Shown here one piece after another: positions 24,396-33,800 of a stretch of DNA of 64,000 nucleotides. The stretch lies in assembly GCA_964646615.1 (NCBI GenBank), contig CAZYEV010000095.1, positions 42,833-106,832 of the forward strand, written 5' to 3'. The translations under genes were made by a program, and so were the position numbers. Under the pieces are notes generated by a model. It ran no database searches and had not been told where the DNA came from. It worked only from the letters and a program-made list of their open reading frames with translations. Origin of the DNA: M3007 sp964646615 (lineage in GTDB: Bacteria > Bacteroidota > Bacteroidia > Chitinophagales > Saprospiraceae). Within the stretch, counting starts at the first letter, position 1; each line of letters opens with the position of its first letter.

Positions 24396-26921
24396 CTACT
24401 TTTTGGAGGTCTCCTTGTCTTCCTGCTCGGCCTGGGCGATGATGGCTTTGACCTGCTCTAAGGTCAGTGCTCCGGCCTGTTCAGCAGTCATGCGTGCGCC
24501 GTTGACAAGAGGCAATTTGATGGCCTTTTTACCGGCGCGGATGAACGGCCCCCAGCGACCGTTTTCAATGCTGATGTTCTCTTCGGGCCAGTGCTGGATG
24601 AAGCGATTGGCTTCTTTTTCGATTTTCGCCTCAATCAGGGCGATGGCTTGCTGTTCGGTAAGGGTGTCGAAGGGAATACGCGGTGGTACGGTTACGTACA
24701 GGTCGGCCCATTTGATGAAGGGCCCAAAGCGCCCTTTGCCTTTGGTGATGGGCTGATTTTGGTAGTAGCCGATGGGCGCGTCGGTGGCCTGTTTGCTCCG
24801 GATGAGTTCGACGGCGCGCTCCAGCGTAACGCCGAAGAGGTCTTCGTTTTTCGGCAAGGAGACGGATAAGTCGCCCCACTTGACGTAAGGGCCGTAGCGA
24901 CCGGTGTTGACGATGACTTCCTTGCCTTCGTACTCGCCGATGGTGCGCGGCAGGTCGAAGCTGGCTAAGGCCTCTTCGAGCGTAACGGTTTCGAGTGAGG
25001 CGCCGGGTTTGAGGTTGGCATAGCGCGGTTTTTCGCCTTTGGCCAGTTCATCGCCGGTGCCTATTTGCACGACCGGTTTGCCCAGGCTGCTCATGCGCAC
25101 CAGGACGGTGCGGTTGGTTTTAGGGTCTTTGCCCAGGATACGCTCGCCGCTGGCGCGCCCGGCCACTTTGAGCGTTTTCAGTACATCCTCGTGGAAGGGC
25201 CGGTAGAAGTCGTCAATGGTTTTTGTCCATTCTTTTTTACCCTCGGCGATGTCATCGAATTGCTGTTCGATTTGGGCCGTGAAGCCGTAATCCATGATTT
25301 TTTGGAAATGGGTGTCGAGGAAGTCGCACACGATCATGCCCATATCGGTGGGATAGAGCACGTTTTTGGTGGCGCCGAAGGTTTCTTTGGCGGTGGTTTT
25401 CTGAATGGCATTGTCCTTCAGGGTGAGCACCTGATACTTGCGCGTTTCGCCCGGGCGGCTGTCTTTGATGACGTAGCCACGGTTGGCCTCCATGATTTTG
25501 CTGATGGTGGGGGCGTAAGTGGAGGGGCGTCCGATGCCGAGTTCTTCCAATTTTTTTACTAAGGAAGCCTCGGTGTAGCGGGCCGGCGGTCGGGTGAAGC
25601 GCTCGGTGGCGGTGAGGTTGTCTAAGGTGAGGGTCTGGCCGATGGTCAGGGGCGGCAGGATGCCCTGGGTTTGCTCTTCGTCTTCGTCGGTGCTTTCAAT
25701 GTAGAGTTTGAGGAAGCCGTCGAATTTGAGCACTTCGCCTTCAGCGATGAGGCGGGCATCGGGGTGGGTACTGATGCCGATGTCCACGGTCGTTTTTTCC
25801 AGTTCGGCATCGGCCATTTGGGAGGCCAGGGTGCGTTTCCAGATGAGTTCGTACAGGCGCTGCTCGTCGCGGGTAGTGCCGGCGGTTGGGTTTTCGATAT
25901 AGGTTGGGCGGATGGCTTCGTGGGCTTCCTGCGCGGAGGCATTTTTCGTTTTATAGCGGCGCAATTGGTGGTAGCGGCTTCCGAATTGCTTTGTGATTTC
26001 GTCGCCAATGGCCTGCAGGGCCAGTTCGCTGAGGTTGGTAGAGTCGGTGCGCATATAGGTGATAAAGCCCTGTTCGTAAAGGCTTTGCGCTACAGACATG
26101 GTTCGGCTGACGGAGAAGCCGAGTTTTCGGCTGGCCTCTTGCTGGAGTGTAGAGGTGGTGAACGGCGGTGCGGGGCGGCGGCGCGTGGGCCGCACCTGGA
26201 TGTTTCGGACGGTGTAGGTGGCGCCGACGCATTTTTTCAAGAAGGCCTCTGCGCTGGCGGCGTCAGGGGGGCGTTCGTCGCTTTCGGCCCGGAAGCTGAC
26301 CATTTTACCCTGCGCATTGGGCGCCAGAAAGTCTGCTGTAATGCGGAAATAGGCTTCCGACTGAAAGCGCTGGATTTCGCGCTCGCGCTCCACGATGAGC
26401 TTGACGGCCACCGACTGGACACGCCCGGCGGAGAGCTGGCCTTTAATTTTTTTCCACAACAGGCCCGACAATTCCCAGCCCACTAAGCGGTCGAGCACCC
26501 GACGCGCCTGCTGGGCATTGACTAAGTTGAGGTCAACGCGGCGCGGGTTTTGAACGGCCTGCTGAATGGCTGGTCGGGTAATTTCATGAAACACAATGCG
26601 CTTGGCCTGCTGCGGGTCTAAGCCCAACACCTCGCACAGGTGCCACGAGATGGCTTCGCCCTCGCGGTCTTCGTCGGTAGCCAGCCACACCTCTTCGGTC
26701 TGGCGCGCCGCTTCACGCAACTCTTTGACGGTCTTTTGCTTGTCTGGTGGAATGACGTAGTTGGGCTTATAGCCGTTTTCGACGTCCACGCCCAGGTCGT
26801 TGCTTTTTTCTAAGTCGCGAATATGCCCGTAGGAAGACTTGACGATGAAATCGGCGCCCAAGTATTTCCCAATGGTTTTTGCCTTTGCCGGCGACTCTAC
26901 GATGAGGAGTTTTTTGCCCAT
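24396..26921 (-). CDS. topA: DNA topoisomerase I
   Basis: An 841-residue type IA topoisomerase that relaxes negative supercoils through a 5'-phosphotyrosine link. The start at 26921 opens with the Toprim domain (MGKKLLIVESPAKAKTIGKY); the 81 codons upstream in the same frame do not belong. The DxD acidic pair is in LATDEDREGEAISWHL. The active-site Tyr is in YEQGFITYMRTDST (the Y before MRTDS). The C-terminus carries three short repeats with GRYGPYVKWGD, GRFGPFIKWAD and GRWGPFIRAG instead of Cys4 zinc fingers, a common arrangement outside proteobacteria. A Lys-rich tail (AEQEDKETSKK) ends the chain. The gene is 43 bp from the DUF6794 gene and may share its transcript. Confidence 0.97.
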   Translation of the reverse strand: MGKKLLIVESPAKAKTIGKYLGADFIVKSSYGHIRDLEKSNDLGVDVENGYKPNYVIPPDKQKTVKELREAARQTEEVWLATDEDREGEAISWHLCEVLGLDPQQAKRIVFHEITRPAIQQAVQNPRRVDLNLVNAQQARRVLDRLVGWELSGLLWKKIKGQLSAGRVQSVAVKLIVEREREIQRFQSEAYFRITADFLAPNAQGKMVSFRAESDERPPDAASAEAFLKKCVGATYTVRNIQVRPTRRRPAPPFTTSTLQQEASRKLGFSVSRTMSVAQSLYEQGFITYMRTDSTNLSELALQAIGDEITKQFGSRYHQLRRYKTKNASAQEAHEAIRPTYIENPTAGTTRDEQRLYELIWKRTLASQMADAELEKTTVDIGISTHPDARLIAEGEVLKFDGFLKLYIESTDEDEEQTQGILPPLTIGQTLTLDNLTATERFTRPPARYTEASLVKKLEELGIGRPSTYAPTISKIMEANRGYVIKDSRPGETRKYQVLTLKDNAIQKTTAKETFGATKNVLYPTDMGMIVCDFLDTHFQKIMDYGFTAQIEQQFDDIAEGKKEWTKTIDDFYRPFHEDVLKTLKVAGRASGERILGKDPKTNRTVLVRMSSLGKPVVQIGTGDELAKGEKPRYANLKPGASLETVTLEEALASFDLPRTIGEYEGKEVIVNTGRYGPYVKWGDLSVSLPKNEDLFGVTLERAVELIRSKQATDAPIGYYQNQPITKGKGRFGPFIKWADLYVTVPPRIPFDTLTEQQAIALIEAKIEKEANRFIQHWPEENISIENGRWGPFIRAGKKAIKLPLVNGARMTAEQAGALTLEQVKAIIAQAEQEDKETSKK

Positions 26922-26964
26922 AAGTGTGGCAAAAGTACAGGCTTTTTGATACGCGCCAACAGCG

Positions 26965-27588
26965 CTACTGGCCTTTCGCCGTCGGTGGCTTCTTGACGGT
27001 GGCATCCGGCCCGCTGGTTGGGGCGGCTGCCGGAGCCGTTGGTAGCGAGTCCGGGCGCGGTCGCTTGCGCACCTCCTGGTGGATGACTTCGCCTTTTTTG
27101 AGGCGCTCTTGCCATTCTTTTTTGCGCTTGTCTTTGAAATAGGTAGCCAGCTGGCGCACTTCAATCGGGCGGTTGTTCAGGCGGCGGTGGAAGGCCAGAA
27201 GGAGAAAGTCCGCCATGTCGTCCGGGTAGGTAACTCCTGCGCTGCGCAGGTAGTGCGACAGGCGTGAGCCTTCGTAAAAGCTCCAGTCGAAGATCATGCG
27301 CTGCCCCAGCTTGCTGTGCAGGCGCATGCAGACGCTGTCTTCGGGCAAAGCCCGAATGCGCTGGCGCTGGCTCTCGTCGGTCCACTTGTACAGTTCGGCA
27401 ATGGCCTCGTCCAGGTTCTTGGGGATGTACACGCCGTTGAGCTGGTCTTTCTTGATGCGCTCTTGATAACGGCGCTGGAACTCCTCTTCGGTATCCGCCG
27501 GGCGATAAGGCTCTTTTTGGGAAAATGCCGGCGACATGGCCCAGTAACTGAAAACCGCAAGGCAGAACAAGCGAAAGGCGACCATCAT
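26965..27588 (-). CDS. DUF6794 domain protein with signal peptide
   Basis: A 207-residue protein with an N-terminal leader (MMVAFRLFCLAVFSYWAMSPAFSQ). The central region matches the DUF6794 pattern: VYIPKNLDEAIAELYKWT, IRALPEDSV, LGQRMIFDWSFYEGSRLSHY and a final YPDDMADFLLLAFHRRLN. After this comes a Lys/Arg-rich helix (KDKRKKEWQERLKKGE) and a Pro/Ala-rich tail (about 175-207). A periplasmic or outer-membrane-associated location is likely. The family is found in diverse bacteria and has no known function. It lies directly upstream of topA on the same strand and divergent from sprA. Confidence 0.75.
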   Translation of the reverse strand: MMVAFRLFCLAVFSYWAMSPAFSQKEPYRPADTEEEFQRRYQERIKKDQLNGVYIPKNLDEAIAELYKWTDESQRQRIRALPEDSVCMRLHSKLGQRMIFDWSFYEGSRLSHYLRSAGVTYPDDMADFLLLAFHRRLNNRPIEVRQLATYFKDKRKKEWQERLKKGEVIHQEVRKRPRPDSLPTAPAAAPTSGPDATVKKPPTAKGQ

Positions 27589-27660
27589 GAATTACAGGAA
27601 TTTGAGTGTGAAACTGCGAGCGAAAAACGACGGAAAGCCTGAGGCTATGCCTTCGGGGTG

Positions 27661-27668
27661 CAAAATTA
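27661..27668 (-). promoter_or_regulatory. -7 box upstream of the DUF6794-topA unit
   Basis: The minus strand reads TAATTTTG, an exact TAnnTTTG match, about 73 bp upstream of the DUF6794 start at 27588. Confidence 0.5.
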
Positions 27669-27866
27669 ATTCGTCGAGAGCCAAAGCGCTTATCCGCGTT
27701 CGATACGCCCTCCATCGGAGAGCCAGTTGTGAACACCTGCAATTTCTTAAAACCTCACCAACAGGCAACCGCACTTGCCGGGCAGGCGTCATTGGCGCGT
27801 TGTCGCCCCGCCCTGACGCACGGAGCAACCCGCCAACTAAAAGTCTATTCTACCTGCTTTCTGAAA

Positions 27867-30800
27867 ATGACGAGAAAAAACCTCCTCTTTGCGACGGTTT
27901 TAGGCATCTCTTTACTATCTCTGTACGCGTTTTCGCTTCCCCAACCGCCCGCCGGGTGGAGGGCACATGCCAGCACATGGCTGCAAAACCTCTATGACTT
28001 CCGCCTGACGGCTCCGACCGATACCGTTCCGCCGCTGAGCGACCGCAAGGACAACTTCATGAACCCCGGCGGTCGCAATCCCATTGACTTGCAAGACCCT
28101 AAAGTCATTGAAAAAAAGGTAGAATACGACCCCACCACCGACCGCTATATCATCGTCGAGAAGATCGGCGAAGAGTACTTTCGCACGCCCTCGTACATGA
28201 CATTCGAGGAGTACATGCGCTGGCGCGAACGCCAACAACGCGAGGAGCATTTCAACCGCATGCTGGGCGTCAGCACCCCCGGCAGCCGCAAATCGGCTAC
28301 GGAAGACCCCGCAGCCAAATTCGACGTGAAAACCAGCCTGGTAGAGCGCCTCTTCGGCGGCACTAACGTGGACATTAAGCCGCAGGGCAACATCAACCTG
28401 CGCTTCGGATACCAGTATCAAAAGGTGCAAAACCCCATCCTGACCCTCCGCCAGCAGCGCATCGGCAACTTCGACTTCGACATGGACATCAACATGAGCG
28501 CAGCCGGTCAGGTGGGGGAAAAACTCAAAATCAACTTCAACTTCAATAACCGCGCGGTCTTTGATTTCGACAACCAGATGAAAATCCACTACGACCCCAA
28601 GGGATTTTCAGAAGACGAAATCATTCAGAACATTGAGGCCGGCAACGTTTCGCTCCCGCTGCGTTCCAACCTCATCCAGGGGGTACAGAACCTGTTCGGC
28701 TTTAAAACGGGCATGAAATTCGGCCACCTGAACGTAACCCTGCTGGCTGCCCAGCAGCGTTCGCGACAGAACAACCTGACCCTACAGGGCGGCTCTCAGG
28801 TGCAGCAATTCGTTAAGCCAGTGGACGACTACGACGAAAACCGCCACTTCCTCATCAGCCAGTGGAACCGCGACCAGTTTGAGCCGGCGCTCTCCTGCCT
28901 GCCCGTGCCTCAGTCGCTGTTCAACATCACCCGTATGGAGGTGTGGCTGACCAACGTAACGCGCGTGCCCGACAACACCCGCGACATCGTCGCTTTCATG
29001 GACTTAGGCGAACCTCTTCCCTATTTAGACGGCTCCGAACCAGACCGCCCCGACTTCTCGCTGCCCTCTCCGCCCGCGCGCGATATTAAAGGCCAGCCCC
29101 TGCCCACCAACGAAAACAACCGCCTGTACTCGGAAGTCCTCCGGCTTGTCGCCCAGGACTCTACCGTTCGCTTTTCGGATAAGATTGTGGCCCGCCTGCG
29201 CAACGACCTGGGCCTGCAGCAGGTGCGCGATTTTGAAAAGGTGCGCGGTCGCCTGTTGTCGCCCAACGAATTTACTTACAACGAACAGCTGGGCTTTTTG
29301 AGCATCAACACCAACGTGCAGCCCGACCAGGTGGTCGCCATTGCCGTGGAATACACCTACAATGGCCAGCCCTATAAAATTGGCGAGTTCAGTAGCGAAG
29401 TGCCCAATACCGACACTTTCAGCCAGAACGTGCTCTTCCTCAAAATGCTCAAGAGCACGACGGCCAACGTGCGCTACCCTATTTGGGACCTGATGATGAA
29501 AAACGTGTACTCCATCGGCTCCGTCAATGTGGACCCGCAGGAGTTCCGTTTCGACATCTTCTACGAAGACCCGGGTAAGGGCCAGCGGCGTTTCCTGAAT
29601 GCCGACGACATTCCGCCGGGCGTGGCGGGCGTGCCTTTGCTGCAGATTTTCAAAATGGACAGCCTCAACCTGCAGGGCGACCCAGGCCCCGACGGCATTT
29701 TCGACTTCGTACCCGGCCTGACCATCAACCTGCGCAACGGCCGTGTCATGTTCCCGGTACTCGAGCCTTTCGGCGAGCACCTGGCCCGCAAACTGCGCGC
29801 CGCCGGCGCCTCCGAAGACGTCATCAAGAAATACGCCTATACCCAGCTGTACGACTCGACCCTCTTCCGCGCCCGCGAATTTCAGCAGCTCAACCGCTTC
29901 ACCCTGCGCGGGTCGTACAAGTCATCCACTTCCTCCGAAATTTCGCTGGGTACCTTCAATCTTCCGCGCGGCTCGGTGCGCGTCAGCGCTGGCGGGCGCC
30001 AGCTCATCGAAGGGCAAGACTACGTGGTGGACTACAACATCGGCAAGGTGCGCATCCTCAACGAGTCCATCCTGCAATCGGGCCAACCCGTCAACGTCAG
30101 CTTCGAGGATAACGCGCTGTTCAGCTTCCAGAACCGCTCCATGTTTGGCGCCCGTTTCGACTACACCATTGGTAAGGACATCAACATCGGCGCCACGTAT
30201 ATGAACCTCTTCGAGCGCCCGCTCATCCAGAAGGTCAACTTTGGCGACGACCCCATCAACAACCGCATGTATGGGCTGGATTTCAACATTACCAAAGATG
30301 CGCCCTGGATAACGCGCCTTATTGACAAAATCCCGCTCATTGACACCAAAGCGCCTTCTACCATCACCGCCCAGGCCGAGGTGGCACTGCTGCAACCCGG
30401 CCACAACCGCGCCATCAATGTGGGCGACGACCGCGGTGGCGTGGTCTATATTGACGACTTCGAGGGCAGCACCGCCAACCTCCCGCTGGCCAACCCGGCC
30501 AACAGCTGGGTCATCGCCTCTGTACCCCAGGGCGATCTGACGCTGTTCCCAGAGGCCGACCTGACCGATAACCTCGCCTTAGGCGCCAACCGCGCCCGAC
30601 TTTCGTGGTACATCGCCGACCCCAGCGCCCGCGACGCCGTGGACGGCACCAACCCCTATACGCGCATCATCCAATTCCAGGATATCTTCCCCAATCGCCA
30701 GCTGACGCCGTTGGAAGTGTCGGCGCTTCGGCCCTTAGATGTAACCATCTTCCCCCGCGAGCGCGGCCCTTACAACTTCGAACTCCCTGACGGGTACCCG

Positions 30801-33800
30801 GGCATCTCCAAGGGCCTGACCGTTCGGGGCGAATTAGACGAACCCGAAACCCGTTGGGCCGGCTTTATGCGCGGCCTGTTTACCGTGGACTTCGAAGCCG
30901 CCAACATCGAGTTCATTGAGTTCTGGATGCTCAACCCTTATATGGAAAAGGGCGATGGCTCGAATATCTCCAAAGACGGCGACATGTACATTGACCTGGG
31001 CAATGTCTCTGAAGACATCATGCGCGACGGTCGTCAGTTTTTTGAAAACGCGCTGCCCACCGGCGCCGGCATCGGCAGCACGGCCAACTCCACCTGGGGG
31101 CGCGTACCCGTATTGCCGCCCGTCGTCAACGCCTTCGACAACGACCCGGCCAAACGCCCCTTGCAGGACTTGGGCTTAGACGGATTGGACGACGACGGCG
31201 AACGGGAATATTTTGCCGACTGGATCAATATCATCCAGAACTCCGCCCTCTCGCCCAACGCCAAGGCAGCCATTCTGGCAGACCCTTCCAACGACAACTT
31301 CCGCTTCTTCCGAGACCCGCTCTACGAAGAAACCAAACCCGGCCTGTTGGAGCGCTACAAACATTTCAACAGCCAACAGGGCAACTCGCCCGTCAATGAA
31401 ACGGTCAACCTCAACCCTTCGGCCACCAACTTCCCCGACGCTGAAGACCTCAACCGCGACAACTCGCTCAACGAAACCGAAGCCTATTTCCGCTATAAAA
31501 TACCGCTCAAGAAGCGCACCATCACCTTCAACGACGGGGTGCAAATGGAGGTCATTGATACCGAGCACCCTGAGCTGCGCGACCTCATCACCGACACCGT
31601 TGTCTTCGACCGCGACGGCGCCCGCTTTGTGTGGTACCGCTTCAAACTGCCGCTCGACCACCCGCGCCGCCAGAACATTAACGGCATCCAGGACTTCCGC
31701 TCCATCCGCTTCGTGCGCATGTTCTGGAAAGGCTTTACCGAGCAAACGACCTTCCGCTTCGCCACCCTCGAACTGGGCCGCAACCAGTGGCGCCGCTATA
31801 CGCTGCCCCTGCCCAACAAAGACCCTAACCAGCCCGGCGGCGTGTGCGACGTAGGCCCGCCCACCAACTTCGACGTCAACGCCGTCAGCATCGAGCAAAA
31901 CGCCGCCCGAACGCCGTTCAACTACACCATCCCGCCCGGCATCTCGCGCCAGCAGTCTGTAGGGGCATTCCCCGACATTTTGCAGAACGAGCAGGCCCTC
32001 TCGATGAACATGTGCGACCTCTCCTTCTGCGATGCGCGCGCCGTGTTCAAAATCCTCAACATGGACTTACGGCAATTCGACCGCCTCAAAATGTTTGCCC
32101 ACGCCGAAGGTCGCGGCGGCGATAAATTAGACAGTACGCACCTGAGCATCTTCATCCGCTTAGGCTCTGACTTTGTGAGCAACTACTACGAATACGAACT
32201 CCCGCTGACACCTTCCGACGAAACGCGCCTGAACGGCAACCCCGAAAGCCGCGAGTACAAACTGGAAGTGTGGCGACCCGAGAACAACTTCGACATTCCG
32301 CTGCGCCTGTTCACCGAAATCAAAAAGCAGCGCAACGCCACGCCCAATTGGGATGTGGGCACGCCCTTTATAGGCGAAGATCCCGACGAGCCGCGCGCCC
32401 GCGTGAAAGTGGTGGGCAACCCCAACCTCGGCTACGTGCGCGGCGTCATGGTGGGCGTGCGCAACGTGGACCCCAACCTGCAGCCACACTGCGCCGAAGT
32501 GTGGATCAACGAACTGCGCCTCAACGGCTTCAACGAACAGGTCGCCTACGCCGGGCAGGCCCGCGTGGACGTCAAATTGGCCGATCTGGGCAATATCTCC
32601 CTCTCCGGGCGCTACACCAGCATCGGCTGGGGCAGTATGGAACAAAAACTCGTTCAGCGCCAGCGCGAAGAAGTGGCCCAGTACGACCTTTCGGCCAGCA
32701 TCGAATTGGGCCGGTTCTTTCCCAAAAACTCTGGCCTGCGCCTGCCGTTTTACGTGCAGTATTCCAACATCACCCGCACGCCCGAATTTGACCCCTACGA
32801 TTTAGACATCAAGCTGCGCGAGAAGCTGCGCGAAGCCGACCCCACGGCTCGGGACAGCATCCGCCGCGCCGCTCAGGAGGTTACCATCATTCGAGGCTAC
32901 AACTTCACCAATGTCCGCAAAGACCGCGTCGGCGCTCCGCGCAAGGTGCGCCTGCCGTGGAACATCGAAAACTTCAGCCTCACCTACGCCTTCAACCAGG
33001 AGCGCCGCCGAACGCCTTTCATCGAATTTGATGAAATCAACCGCTACAAAGGCGCCTTAGACTGGCAGTACGCCACGGGGCTGAAGCCCATTGAGCCTTT
33101 TAAAAATTTGGTCAAAAACGACAAATTCCTCCGCTGGCTCAAGGAGTTCAACTTCAACCCTGTGCCCAACACCTATGCTTTCAATACCACGCTGGAGCGC
33201 GTCCGGCAGGTAACGGCCTACCGCTTTGCAGGCGAAGACCCGGCGCTCAACACCTTCTACAACCGCCGCTTCACCTGGGACCGCAACTATGACGTAGGTT
33301 GGGAAATCACGCGCAACCTGCGTTTCAACTTCAACGCCCAGATGCGCAGCCTCATTGACGAACCGCAGCCCTTCGTCAACGGCGAACTCGTTACGCCCGA
33401 AGAACGCCGCGACTCCATTCTCAAAAACCTGCGCAATCTGGGCCGACCCAAAAATTACACGCACAGCTTCGGTCTTAACTACACGCTGCCGTTCAAGTAC
33501 TTGCCGCTGCTGGACTGGATTACCGTAAAAGCCTCTTACAACGGTAGCTACACCTGGACGGCGCAATCGCTCAAGCTGCAGTTCATGGGCGACGTACCGC
33601 CGGCCTTTGCCAACGAGGTTAACCTGCGCTCGTTGGGTAATGTCATCCAGAACCAGAGTGTGCGCCAGATAAACGGCGACCTCAACTTCGAGGGCCTGTA
33701 CAACAAGAGTAAGTACCTGGCCAAAATCAACAGTCCTAAAGGCCGCGGCCCGGCTGGGCCGACGCCCCCCGGTGGGCGCGGCAACCCGCTCAATCGGAGC